Shown here piece after piece: positions 17,537-26,238 of a DNA stretch of 64,000 bases. This stretch comes from Rhodopseudomonas palustris (GTDB lineage Bacteria > Pseudomonadota > Alphaproteobacteria > Rhizobiales > Xanthobacteraceae). Below the pieces are notes generated by a model, which saw only the letters and a list, made by a program, of their open reading frames with translations, made no database searches and was not told where the DNA came from. How positions within the stretch are numbered: the stretch's first letter is position 1; each line of letters starts with the position of its first letter. Made by a program: the position numbers and the translations under genes. The stretch lies in contig NZ_CP140155.1 in NCBI RefSeq assembly GCF_034479375.1, positions 2,914,001 through 2,978,000 of the forward strand, read 5' to 3'.

Positions 17537-19735
17537 CTACTTCTTCCTGTCGTGATTCCTGGTCGTGCCGTCGTCTCCGCCGGTGCGGGACGCATGCAGC
17601 ATCAGATATTCGAGGACTTCCGCGGTACGCAACGTCGAATCCCGCACCCCTTCGAGCATTTCGGCGATACGCCCGGTCTCGACGCCGTAGGTGATTTCCA
17701 GCGCCGCGAGTTGGGCGTTCTCGACCAGCGACGACAACAGATTCTGATAGACGAGGTCGGATCTGGAATCCAACCGCACACTGCCGACCCGACTGCTCTT
17801 GATGATGCCTTCCTGGAAACGGCTGCGTGCCGCCTCCGCGGCGCGCCGATCGGTGTTGTCGGTGAAGATCAGCACGAAGCCGAGCGCGCGATCGCGCGAC
17901 GGAATCACCGGATCCGCCCGCACCAACAGCGGTCGCGATTCGTTTGCGGGACCGCGCAGCAGCAATTCGCCCCGCCAGCCGCGCCGGCGACTGATCAGTT
18001 CGCCGACATTGCGGATGAAATCGTAGGGTTCGACGAACGCTGCCGCCAGATCGTCGAGACGGTGGACCGGCGGATGCGCCTGCGGCAGCATCGATGTGAA
18101 AGCATCGTTCATCAGAAGGATCTTGCCGTCGATGTCCGCAATCACGACCGGATGATCGGAGGTCAGCACCTGTCGCGAGAACTGGTCGAGTTGCTCCTGC
18201 GCGATCAGCGTTCGCACGGCGCGAAACTGCAGGACGATGTCGGCGACCGACTGGCCGATCGTCCGCACTGCTGCCAGGTCGGCGGGCGTCCACGGATCGG
18301 AGGTCCCCTCGACCACCTGATTCCATTTGGCGAACGAGCGCCGCGGCGAGAGATCGGCCGGCGTCTCCCCGATCACGAAAGGCTTCTTCGGATCGCCGCC
18401 CCAGGTGACCGTTCGCACGCGCTCCGGCCGGAACCAGATCAGGAATTCACCCGGATGGTTGGAGACCGGCGCGGCGACGACGCCGCTCGCCACGCGCGTC
18501 AGCGGCGCGAATTCCGGCGCATCGAGGCCGAGCGACGACGTCGAAATCACCGACGCGCGCGGCTGGCGGCTGAGCCAGGCGGCGACTTCCCGGATGTCCT
18601 GGGTTCCCGGCACCTCACCGATCGTGGTCACCTGCCCTTCATACACCAGCGCGCCACCGGCTGCGCCCACCGGGGGCAGGATCGACTGCGTGGTGTCGAA
18701 GATCGCCGCACGCCAATCGCCCTCGCGCGAGATCGCCTCGATCATGCGCTGCTCGAGCCGCTGCACGAACAATTCGGACTGGCTCTGCGCGAAGCTCTCC
18801 AGCGCGGTGATACGCGTAGCGACAGCCTCGGCGAGCAACTCGCAGACGGCGCGCAGCTCGAAATGGATGAAGCGCGGCTGGTAGTGGTGGCAGGCGACCA
18901 GGCCCCACAGTTTGCCGCCGACCACCAGCGATATCACCAGCGTGGCGCGGACGCCCATGTTCTTCAGATACTGCAGATGGATCGGCGACATCGAGCGGAG
19001 GAAACAGCTCGACATGTCGAGGTCGCGCCCGGTGAGCGGCGACAGCCGCGGCTGCAAAGGCACCGGCTCGTAGCCGACGTCGACCAGCACGCGCACGCGA
19101 ATTCGCTCGTACAAGCGTCGCGCCATCTGCGGAATGTCCGAGGACGGGTAGCGGTTGTTGAGATAGGATTCGAGGCCAGGGACGTGGCGTTCGGAGAACA
19201 CCTCGCCATGGCCTTCTTCGTCGAAGCGATACACCATCACCCGGTCGTAGCCGGTGCGATTCTGAAACAGCAGCGCAGCTTCCTCGCACAGCGCACGGAC
19301 CGAACTCGCGGTTCGGATCTTGTCCAGCGCGCGCCCGACCATCAGCGGCAGATCGACCGGCGGACCGGCGCGTTCCAGCTCGACGATCAGCCCTCCCTCC
19401 ACCGGCCGATGGATCAGGCCGTCGAAATCCGCACCCGGATTGCCGATCCGGCAGCGCACGGCGATCGGCGTTCCTTCGGAGGTCGGATCGAGATGCGGCA
19501 GGATGCGCATCAGCAGATCGCCTTCGAGTTCGGCGAGCGGCAGGCCGAGCACCTGCTTGACGTTGAGGAATTCGGTGGCGTTGGCGCTGGCTTGAATGAT
19601 GCGGTGATCCGGCTCGCTGATCACCAGCAGAGCGCCATGGGGCTGGATCGACCCCGCAAGATGAATCTGCTCCTGCTCGCAATTCGAAAGATCGGCGGTT
19701 CCGAATGCGGGGGAGATTGTGGCTTCAGCCGTCAC
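17537..19735 (-). CDS. bphP1: bacteriophytochrome, BphP1 type without histidine kinase
   Basis: Red/far-red photoreceptor. 732 residues: PAS with chromophore Cys19 in LSNCEQEQIHLAGSIQPHG; GAF with the YPSSDIPQMARRLY (PxSDIP) motif and PRFIHFELRAVCELLAEAV; PHY with tongue motif PRRSFAKWNQVVEGTSDPW (~440-460). Then a second PAS (QVLTSDHPVVIADIDGKILLMNDAF) and a C-terminal two-helix segment, with no H-box or ATP-binding motifs. This matches R. palustris BphP1, reported to bind and inactivate PpsR2 in far-red light. It starts on the base next to the ppsR2 stop. Confidence 0.93.
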   Translation of the reverse strand: MTAEATISPAFGTADLSNCEQEQIHLAGSIQPHGALLVISEPDHRIIQASANATEFLNVKQVLGLPLAELEGDLLMRILPHLDPTSEGTPIAVRCRIGNPGADFDGLIHRPVEGGLIVELERAGPPVDLPLMVGRALDKIRTASSVRALCEEAALLFQNRTGYDRVMVYRFDEEGHGEVFSERHVPGLESYLNNRYPSSDIPQMARRLYERIRVRVLVDVGYEPVPLQPRLSPLTGRDLDMSSCFLRSMSPIHLQYLKNMGVRATLVISLVVGGKLWGLVACHHYQPRFIHFELRAVCELLAEAVATRITALESFAQSQSELFVQRLEQRMIEAISREGDWRAAIFDTTQSILPPVGAAGGALVYEGQVTTIGEVPGTQDIREVAAWLSRQPRASVISTSSLGLDAPEFAPLTRVASGVVAAPVSNHPGEFLIWFRPERVRTVTWGGDPKKPFVIGETPADLSPRRSFAKWNQVVEGTSDPWTPADLAAVRTIGQSVADIVLQFRAVRTLIAQEQLDQFSRQVLTSDHPVVIADIDGKILLMNDAFTSMLPQAHPPVHRLDDLAAAFVEPYDFIRNVGELISRRRGWRGELLLRGPANESRPLLVRADPVIPSRDRALGFVLIFTDNTDRRAAEAARSRFQEGIIKSSRVGSVRLDSRSDLVYQNLLSSLVENAQLAALEITYGVETGRIAEMLEGVRDSTLRTAEVLEYLMLHASRTGGDDGTTRNHDRKK

Positions 19736-21097
19736 TCAGCCCTCAGCGTCCTGGGAGCCGGCACCTTTGTCGTCCAGCCCATAGCGCGCGAGCTTGGCAT
19801 ACAGACTCTGTCGGCTCAACCCCAGCAATTCGGCGGTCGCCGTGCGATTGCCCTTGGTTAGTTCCAGTGCTTCCTTGACGTAGTGACGTTCAACGATACC
19901 GACCGTATTCTTGACCAGCTTTCGTAGCGACGAACGGCCGAGCTGCTTGCTGATCGGGCCGAGCGCGGAGCGCAGCGCATCGCTATCGCCGCCGCCGAGA
20001 CGGCGCGAGACATTCCGGATCAGAACGCCGAGGTAGTTGTGGTCGTCGCCGTCGACCGCCGAGATCTCGACCTCCGTCTCGCTGCCGAGTTCGCCGCGAA
20101 TGGTGGTCTGGAACAGCCGCACGGTCTTGTAGCGCTGCAGATGCGACATCAGCGCGGCGAGATCGGCGCCGGGCTGATTGAGCCAGCGCCCGAGCGATTC
20201 GCCGATCGCAGATCCCTTGGAGCCGATCTGCACGATATCCAGAAAGGCCTGATTGGCGTGGCGGATCACGCCTCCGGCGTCGAGCGCAACGAAGCCGTCC
20301 GGCACGCGGTCGATCAGCGTCTTGAGCACCGTCGGTTCGGTGCGATCGTCGTCCCGCAGCGTCGTGGCAGCGGGGGAGAATTGCAGCAGGAACACGTGGC
20401 CCTGCTGCGACGACACCAGCGACCCGCGCAACATCCACGGCCGCGCATCGCGGCCGACATGCACGAGGATGCTCAGCGCCTTGCCGCGATCGCGGACCCG
20501 CGCGAGCATTTCGCGCACGGCATCGCGATCGATCTGCAGGATTTCGTTCAGAATCTCACGGCCGGTGACGTCTTCGTTGTCCCGGTCGGGCCCGCTCAGG
20601 GCCTGCACCGCAGCCCGGTTGGCCTCGATGATGCGCAGATCGTTCGCCGCGACGATGATCACCGCCTCGGTCGCCGCATCGAACACCAGCCGGTAACGCG
20701 TCTCCATTTCGCGAAGCCGCCAGTAGTCGCGTTCGATCGTTTGCTGCGCCGCAATCAGCCGCGCGTGCAATTCGGTGACCGCCTGAAGGTTTTTGCCCAC
20801 CGCGAGCAGCCCGGTGCGATCGCCGAGCAGCATGGTGGTGAACTCGATCGGGAGTTCGGCTCCGGAGGGAAATCGCTGATTGACCTGCCGGAATGCAGAA
20901 ATGCCGCTGGTCCGGGCGTCCTCGACCATCCGTCGGACCTTGTCGCCCCCATCATCGCCGGCAATATCGGTCCAGGCTTGGCCGAGCCAGGCCTGAACAC
21001 TCTCCCCGGCGAGAGCCGGTGAAAGGGAAGCGTCGCGTATCACGCCATCCATATCGAGCAGGAGGGTAATGTCGGGTTGGACGGGCTTTGCAGACAT
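19736..21097 (-). CDS. ppsR2: PpsR2 photosynthesis gene repressor (PAS-PAS-HTH)
   Basis: Transcriptional regulator binding TGT-N12-ACA. Start chosen at ATG 21097 (MSAKPVQPDITLLLDMDGVI), giving 453 residues. Tandem PAS domains (LVFDAATEAVIIVAANDLRI; LIDRVPDGFVALDAGGVIRHAN), a Q-linker helix (LIAAQQTIERDYWRLREMETRYR), and a Fis-type HTH at the C-terminus (ALELTKGNRTATAELLGLSRQSLYAKLARYGL). From this start there is not one cysteine, so thiol redox sensing is not possible. Back to back with bphP1, its probable antagonist. Confidence 0.93.
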   Translation of the reverse strand: MSAKPVQPDITLLLDMDGVIRDASLSPALAGESVQAWLGQAWTDIAGDDGGDKVRRMVEDARTSGISAFRQVNQRFPSGAELPIEFTTMLLGDRTGLLAVGKNLQAVTELHARLIAAQQTIERDYWRLREMETRYRLVFDAATEAVIIVAANDLRIIEANRAAVQALSGPDRDNEDVTGREILNEILQIDRDAVREMLARVRDRGKALSILVHVGRDARPWMLRGSLVSSQQGHVFLLQFSPAATTLRDDDRTEPTVLKTLIDRVPDGFVALDAGGVIRHANQAFLDIVQIGSKGSAIGESLGRWLNQPGADLAALMSHLQRYKTVRLFQTTIRGELGSETEVEISAVDGDDHNYLGVLIRNVSRRLGGGDSDALRSALGPISKQLGRSSLRKLVKNTVGIVERHYVKEALELTKGNRTATAELLGLSRQSLYAKLARYGLDDKGAGSQDAEG

Positions 21098-21413
21098 CGA
21101 TCCACTCGCAAGCGACGGTCCGGCGTCACCGAGACGCAATCGGACGGTCACGCCGCAGCAATTATGCAGACAGCGTGCCAATGACAAGTGAAAGCGGCAC
21201 TCGGCCGTCAAGAAATCCGCCGAATTGCCTATTCCGCAATAAAATTACGCGAATTCAAGGCGATAACCGGCGAATACTTCGTACGGAGAGGCACACCCAT
21301 TGTCAGAATTGCTTTACAGGCCACTTTAGAACGGGTTTGGATAGGGTTGATGCCCGGCCCCCCCAGAGGGTCTGATTCCGTTGGGCGTAACGACGAGATC
21401 TATGGAGAGAGAC
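21098..21413. promoter_or_regulatory. divergent ppsR2/cycA intergenic region
   Basis: About 316 bp with no credible gene; it carries the upstream regions of ppsR2 (minus) and cycA (plus), AT-richer around 21230-21330, and contains the PpsR box listed separately. No other repeat or hairpin seen. Confidence 0.6.
21301..21318. promoter_or_regulatory. PpsR box upstream of cytochrome c2
   Basis: TGTCAGAATTGCTTTACA, a perfect TGT-N12-ACA element 96 bp upstream of the cycA start, between ppsR2 and cycA. Suggests PpsR control of the electron donor, of ppsR2 itself, or both (inference). Confidence 0.65.
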
Positions 21414-21833
21414 GTGGTCCGAAAATTTCTCGCAATTGTCACCATCACCGCTGCCGCAGGATCTCTGTCGACAGGTATTGCCTCCGCGCAGGACGCCGCC
21501 AAGGGCGAAGCGGTGTTCAAGCAGTGCATGACCTGCCATCGTGCCGACAAGAACATGGTCGGACCTGCCCTCGGCGGCGCCGTCGGTCGTAAGGCAGGCA
21601 CAGCTCCGGGATTCACCTATTCGCCGCTGAACCACAATTCGGGTGAAGCCGGCTTGGTCTGGACCCAGGAGAACATCATCGCCTATCTGCCGGATCCGAA
21701 TGCCTTCTTGAAGAAGTTCCTCACCGACAAGGGCCAGGCCGACAAGGCCACCGGTTCGACCAAGATGACCTTCAAGCTGGCCAATGAGCAACAGCGCAAG
21801 GATGTCGCCGCATATCTTGCGACGCTCAAGTAA
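21414..21833 (+). CDS. cycA: cytochrome c2, electron donor to the reaction centre
   Basis: Periplasmic monohaem cytochrome reducing the photo-oxidised special pair. GTG start at 21414 after GGAGAGA gives 139 residues; signal peptide MVRKFLAIVTITAAAGSLST with cleavage before QDAAKGEAVF. Haem motif CMTCH (38-42), sixth ligand Met in STKMTFKLANEQQRKD. The mature sequence strongly resembles R. palustris cytochrome c2. An ATG ten codons earlier in frame would spoil the signal peptide length. Because pufC is absent, this soluble cytochrome is the likely direct donor. Confidence 0.94.
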   Translation: MVRKFLAIVTITAAAGSLSTGIASAQDAAKGEAVFKQCMTCHRADKNMVGPALGGAVGRKAGTAPGFTYSPLNHNSGEAGLVWTQENIIAYLPDPNAFLKKFLTDKGQADKATGSTKMTFKLANEQQRKDVAAYLATLK

Positions 21834-21870
21834 GCCCGACTGATCTCCCTGAATTGTCGCTGCTGACGCG

Positions 21871-21907
21871 AAAGCTCTGGTTCTGATCCTCAGAACCGGA
21901 GCTTTTG
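21871..21907. terminator. intrinsic terminator after cycA
   Basis: Stem from 21871-21886 pairs with 21890-21906 (AAGCTC-GGTTCTGA / TCAG-AACC-GAGCTT with one mismatch) and a 3-nt loop, then TTTTGCTTT. It lies between convergent genes and may stop transcription from both sides. Confidence 0.8.
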
Positions 21908-21962
21908 CTTTCTGCCCTGTGCCGGGTTCGTCGACCCGACGCGCGGCCCAGCCTGAAGGCGC

Positions 21963-22247
21963 TCAATTCCGCCAGCGTCGGCGGACGTCGATCAGGTGGG
22001 CCAATCCCGCCGCCATCAGGCAAAGCGTCGGCGCCAACCACCCCGCCCCGGCGAGCACGGCGCGCAGTGCCAGCAGCATCAGGGCGCCCGAAATCATACC
22101 GGGCAGGAAATCGGCCGGCGCGATGCCCCGCTTCTTCCACAACCAATAGCCGACGACGACGAACGCCTCGAGAACCAGCACGATCAGCACGGCATCGACG
22201 ACAACGCCGCGCGTGAACAGATCCGACATCATCGACATGAAGAACAC
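21963..22247 (-). CDS. small membrane protein downstream of tspO, function unknown
   Basis: Up to 94 residues; a GTG opens the frame and several ATGs follow (MSMMSDLFTRG), so the start is uncertain. Three hydrophobic helices (VVVDAVLIVLVLEAFVVVGYWL, PGMISGALMLLALRAVLAGAGWL, APTLCLMAAGLAHLIDV). It ends with a basic RRRWRN. 33 bp downstream of tspO on the same strand. Not recognised beyond a generic membrane protein. Confidence 0.65.
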   Translation of the reverse strand: MFFMSMMSDLFTRGVVVDAVLIVLVLEAFVVVGYWLWKKRGIAPADFLPGMISGALMLLALRAVLAGAGWLAPTLCLMAAGLAHLIDVRRRWRN

Positions 22248-22280
22248 CAGCGAGACAGGGCTATTCGCGTAATCAGACGA

Positions 22281-22748
22281 TCAGGAGAACGGTGCGTTGA
22301 GTTGCACCACGGTCCAGTTCAGATAGGCCGCGAAGCTGACCCAGAGCAGATACGGCACCAGATAGTAGCTCGCAGTCCGGGCGCGGCGCCAGAACACCAC
22401 GATTCCGACCAGCACCGACAGCCACAGCAGCGGCACCTCGAGCAGCGCCCAGTCCGGTCGCTGCACGGTGAAGAACAGCATGCTCCACAGCAGATTGAAG
22501 AAGCCGTTGGCGGCGAAAACGCCGACCACCCATTCGCGCTGCGCCCGGGTGCGGGCGCCGCGCCAGGCGTGGACGGCGGACATCGCGGCGAGCGCAAAGA
22601 TCACCGTCCAGGCCGGACCGAACGCCCAGTCCGGCGGCTGCCACCACGGCTTGATCAGGCTCTGATACCAGATACCCGTGTCGGTCAAAGATCCGCCGAG
22701 CAGCCCGACAAGGATCGCGACGGCGAAGGCGACGAAAATCGGATTCAA
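22281..22748 (-). CDS. tspO: TspO/MBR tryptophan-rich sensory protein
   Basis: Five-helix outer-membrane/membrane porphyrin-binding protein; in Rhodobacter it modulates photosynthesis gene expression with PpsR/AppA. 155 residues with the family signature WYQSLIKPWWQPPDWAFGPAWTV near residues 28-50 and ANGFFNLLWSMLFF, SYYLVPYLLWVSFAAYLNWTV. It follows bchP by 16 bp on the same strand. Confidence 0.93.
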   Translation of the reverse strand: MNPIFVAFAVAILVGLLGGSLTDTGIWYQSLIKPWWQPPDWAFGPAWTVIFALAAMSAVHAWRGARTRAQREWVVGVFAANGFFNLLWSMLFFTVQRPDWALLEVPLLWLSVLVGIVVFWRRARTASYYLVPYLLWVSFAAYLNWTVVQLNAPFS

Positions 22749-22764
22749 GTCGAACCTGCAGAGA

Positions 22765-23967
22765 TTACACCGAAGCCAGGCCGGTCATGTGAGCCAGATT
22801 CTTGAAGAAAATCCGGACATGGGCGATCGGCTTGGCACGGACCAGTTTCTTGTTCATGTAGGCGTCCCAGGTCAGCTTCTGGACGTCGTGATCACGGCAG
22901 ATATTGACGAATTGCTCGCGACGCTTATCGCTGGCGTACCAGTACCACTGCATCAGGCCGAGGATCCGGAACACCGAGCCGTTCGCACGCATGAATCGCT
23001 TGCGCGCCAGCTTCAGCGCCTTGGCGTCGGCAGTCTCGAGGAATTCGCCGACCGCCTCCGCGGCGAGGCGGCCGCCGACCAGTGCGTAGTAAATCCCCTC
23101 GCCGGAAGCGGGCGCGACCACGCCGGCGGCGTCGCCGGCCAGCAGCACGCTATGGCCGTCGTCCCAGCGCGGCAGCGGATGCAGCGGAATCGGAGCGCCT
23201 TCCTTGCGGATGGTCTCGACCTCGTCGAGCCCGGTCGCCTTGCGCAATTCGGCGACCGAATCGCGCAGCGAGAAGCCCTTGTGCATCGAGCCGGTGCCGA
23301 CGCTGACGGTGTCGCCATGGGGGAATACCCAGCCGTAGAAATCCGGCGAGACCTTGCCCTGATAGTAGACGTCGCAGCGCCGGCTCTCGTAGGCGGCCTG
23401 GCCCGGCTGCGGCGCCTTGATGATCTCGTGATAGGCGAACACGAACGGCGCCCGGTCGGCGTCCGGCAGAAACTGCCGCGCCACGCCCGACACCGCGCCA
23501 TCGGCGCCGATGATCGCCCGCGCCCGGACCGTCTGCTCCTGCATGGTGCCGTCGGGCTGGCGCTCCTCGTAGTGGACGATGTTGACGCCGCTCTCGTCGC
23601 GCGTATAGCGCCGGAACAAGCCGGTGCGGCGCTCGGCGCCGACGCTCGCGGCGCGCTGGCGCAGCCATTCGTCGAAATGCTCGCGATCGACCATGCCGAC
23701 GAAGCCGCCGTCGATCGGCATGTCGACCTCGACATCGGTCGGCGATATCATCCGCGCGGCATTGATCTTGGCGACCAGCATGCCGTCGGGGATCGCGAAA
23801 TCGCGGATCGCCCGCGGCGGGATCGCGCCGCCGCAAGGCTTGATGCGACCGGCGCGGTCGAGCAGCACGACGCGCTTGCCGGCCCGTGCGAGATCGCAGG
23901 CCGCAGTGGCGCCGGACGGACCGCCGCCGACAACGACGACATCGTAGATCGCGGAATTCTCGTTCAT
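22765..23967 (-). CDS. bchP: geranylgeranyl reductase (bacteriochlorophyll/GGPP)
   Basis: FAD enzyme that reduces the geranylgeranyl tail to phytyl. The start MNENSAIYDVVVVGGG follows GGAGGTTGAG directly and lies 2 bp after the upstream gene; 400 residues. Dinucleotide motif VVVGGGPSGATAACDLARAGKRVVLLDR at the N-terminus; the IKPCGGAIPPRAI and LAGDAAGVVAPASGEGIYYAL blocks mark the GGR family. Confidence 0.96.
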   Translation of the reverse strand: MNENSAIYDVVVVGGGPSGATAACDLARAGKRVVLLDRAGRIKPCGGAIPPRAIRDFAIPDGMLVAKINAARMISPTDVEVDMPIDGGFVGMVDREHFDEWLRQRAASVGAERRTGLFRRYTRDESGVNIVHYEERQPDGTMQEQTVRARAIIGADGAVSGVARQFLPDADRAPFVFAYHEIIKAPQPGQAAYESRRCDVYYQGKVSPDFYGWVFPHGDTVSVGTGSMHKGFSLRDSVAELRKATGLDEVETIRKEGAPIPLHPLPRWDDGHSVLLAGDAAGVVAPASGEGIYYALVGGRLAAEAVGEFLETADAKALKLARKRFMRANGSVFRILGLMQWYWYASDKRREQFVNICRDHDVQKLTWDAYMNKKLVRAKPIAHVRIFFKNLAHMTGLASV

Positions 23968-23968
23968 C

Positions 23969-25312
23969 TCAACCTCCCGCAACTGCAGCATTGGACAGAT
24001 CGACGACTTGGCCCCCACTCTTGGCGGAGCGGATCTGGGCGCGATGCACCCACACCGCCATCGCCGCGGAGGCAATGAACAGCCCGGCTTCGGCAGCGAA
24101 CACCGAAGCATAAGACAGCGCCGGCGACGTCAGGATGAAGCGCGCAACGTCGCTCGCCAGCGTGCCGACGAATCCACCGATGCCGAAGGCGATCGCCTGC
24201 GCCGCGCCCCACAAACCCATGCGGACGCCTTCGCGCTTCTCGCCACCGGCGGTGACCAGCTCCATCATCGAGCCGATCGCCGCGACCGCATAGGCGCCGT
24301 TGGTGACGCCGAGCAGGAACACGGTCTCGCGCAGCGGCCAGGACGGACCGACCATTGCGGCGGTCGACAGGCCCAGCAACGCGATCGCCGAGGCGATGCA
24401 ACCGCCGACGGTCCAGATCTGCAAATTGCCGCGCGAGCGGGGAAACAGCGCGCCGATCAACGGCACCAGAGCCATGCCGATCAGCGTGCCGCCATGCTGT
24501 ACGCTCGACAACTTGGTGGTCTCGCCCGGCGTAAAGCCGAACACCGTGCCGGCGAACGGCTCCAGGATCAGGTCCTGTGCGCTGTAGGCGAGCATCGACA
24601 CGAACACGAAGATCGCGAACCGTCGCGCCTGCGGCTCGGCCCAGACTTCCTTGAACGCGGCGCGGAACGAGCCCTTGTCGGCCGCCTGCTTTGCCACCGC
24701 CGCCGCCGAGGCGGCCTTGCCTTCGATGCCCCAGACGCCGACCACAGTGAGCAGCATCGCGATCAGCGACACCCCGCCCGAGACCGCGACCAGACGGGCC
24801 GGCGAGAACGGATCGAGCAGATGGCCAGCGAAGCCGGTGGTGACGATGAAGCCCGCGATCATCATCACCCAGACGATGGTCGCCGCCGCCGCGCGTCGGC
24901 GCTCGTCGGTGCGCTTGGCGAGCAGCACCAGCAGCGAGGTTCCGGCGGCGCCGACGCCGCCGCCGATCAGGCAGAACGCGACGATGGCCAGCGCCACGCC
25001 GAACAAAGGCTGGGTGCTCATCCATGCGGTCGCGACCGCGGCGAGGAAGCCGCCGAGCGCCAGAACCGCCATCCCGCCGATGATCCACGGCGTCCGCCGC
25101 GCTCCGCGGTCGGAGCCATGGCCCCAGGCCGGGCGAAACACCTGCAGCGCGTAGTGAATCGCGACCAGCGCCCCCGGCAGCATCGCCGGCAGCGCCAACT
25201 CCACTACCATCACGCGGTTCAGGGTCGACGTGGTGAGGACCACGATGGAACCGAGACCGGTCTGCACCAGACCCATTCGGACAATGCCGAGCCAGGACAG
25301 CGGTCGCATCAT
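23969..25312 (-). CDS. PucC-family membrane protein of the bchG-bchP operon
   Basis: Twelve-helix BCD/PucC-family protein (447 residues), paralogue of LhaA, at the position of the Rhodobacter ORF428 between bchG and bchP. Start MMRPLSWLGIVRMGLVQTGLG; the ATG lies 2 bp downstream of the bchG stop. Family segments VVLTTSTLNRVMVVELALPAMLPGALVAIHY and AWGHGSDRGARRTPWIIGG parallel LhaA. Probably moves or shields (bacterio)chlorophyll between late synthesis and complex assembly (inference). Confidence 0.88.
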   Translation of the reverse strand: MMRPLSWLGIVRMGLVQTGLGSIVVLTTSTLNRVMVVELALPAMLPGALVAIHYALQVFRPAWGHGSDRGARRTPWIIGGMAVLALGGFLAAVATAWMSTQPLFGVALAIVAFCLIGGGVGAAGTSLLVLLAKRTDERRRAAAATIVWVMMIAGFIVTTGFAGHLLDPFSPARLVAVSGGVSLIAMLLTVVGVWGIEGKAASAAAVAKQAADKGSFRAAFKEVWAEPQARRFAIFVFVSMLAYSAQDLILEPFAGTVFGFTPGETTKLSSVQHGGTLIGMALVPLIGALFPRSRGNLQIWTVGGCIASAIALLGLSTAAMVGPSWPLRETVFLLGVTNGAYAVAAIGSMMELVTAGGEKREGVRMGLWGAAQAIAFGIGGFVGTLASDVARFILTSPALSYASVFAAEAGLFIASAAMAVWVHRAQIRSAKSGGQVVDLSNAAVAGG

Positions 25313-25314
25313 GA

Positions 25315-26220
25315 TCACGCCCCTCCGATCGATGACAGCGCAAAGGCGCTGATCAGCATGCCGAGCACATAGCTCGACACGCCCGTGCCATTGTACCACG
25401 GCGCGCGGTCGCGCGGGGCTTTCAACATGTGCGCCATGAAGCCGAGCTGCAGCACGAGCAGCGCGGAGACGGCGATCGCGAAATACGGCCGGTCCCACGC
25501 GAACAGCAGCGAGACGACGACGAGTTGCGGAACCGCCATCACCACACAGGCGAGCCGGGCCGCGTTCTCGGCGCCGAGCAGCACCGGCAGCGAATTGACG
25601 CCCATTTTCTTGTCGCCGTCGATCGCTTTGAAGTCGTTGAGCGTCATGATGCCGTGCGCGCCGAGACCGTACAGCAGCGCGACGACGATGACGCGCCAGT
25701 CGGGAATCGCAGCCGACATCACCGCGGCGCCGGTGAACCATGGCAGACTCTCGTAAGCAAGACCGCAGGCGGCGTTGCCAAGCCAACCGTTCTGCTTCAG
25801 CCGGATCGGCGGCATGCTGTAGGCCCAAGCCATCACCAGGCCGAGCGCCGCGGCAGCGAACACCCATGGACCGAGCGCGGCGGCCAGCAGCATCGACAGC
25901 ACCGACCAGCAGATCGCGATGTAGAGACCCCAGTTGCCCGGAATTCGCCCCGATGGAATCGGACGGTTCGGCTCGTTGATGGCGTCGACGTGGCGATCGT
26001 ACCAGTCATTCACAGCCTGACTCATGCCGCACAGCATCGGACCGGCCAGGACGATACCGGCGATCACCAGCGGCCAGCGCTCCGATAGCGGCGCTCCGGA
26101 CGACACCACGCCGCAGCCGAACGCCCACATCGGCGGAAACCAGGTGATCGGCTTGAGCAATTCGAGCACGTCGGCCGGGGCCGGGCGCGCGACCACTGCG
26201 TTGCTCATCGGCTCACTCAT
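25315..26220 (-). CDS. bchG: bacteriochlorophyll synthase
   Basis: UbiA-family prenyltransferase esterifying bacteriochlorophyllide a with GGPP. 301 residues; Asp-rich motif NDWYDRHVDAINEPNRPIPSG (around 70-90) and second motif MTLNDFKAIDGDKKMGVNSLP; eight to nine hydrophobic helices. Starts 18 bp after ppsR1, so likely co-transcribed with it. Confidence 0.96.
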   Translation of the reverse strand: MSEPMSNAVVARPAPADVLELLKPITWFPPMWAFGCGVVSSGAPLSERWPLVIAGIVLAGPMLCGMSQAVNDWYDRHVDAINEPNRPIPSGRIPGNWGLYIAICWSVLSMLLAAALGPWVFAAAALGLVMAWAYSMPPIRLKQNGWLGNAACGLAYESLPWFTGAAVMSAAIPDWRVIVVALLYGLGAHGIMTLNDFKAIDGDKKMGVNSLPVLLGAENAARLACVVMAVPQLVVVSLLFAWDRPYFAIAVSALLVLQLGFMAHMLKAPRDRAPWYNGTGVSSYVLGMLISAFALSSIGGA

Positions 26221-26238
26221 GATCGTTGCACGCGGGTA

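Noticed and set aside
17552..19861. 769-codon open frame on the plus strand opposite bphP1
   Set aside because: It is antisense to a gene with clear PAS/GAF/PHY motifs; its own composition (Arg/His/Ala) is that of a high-GC shadow frame.
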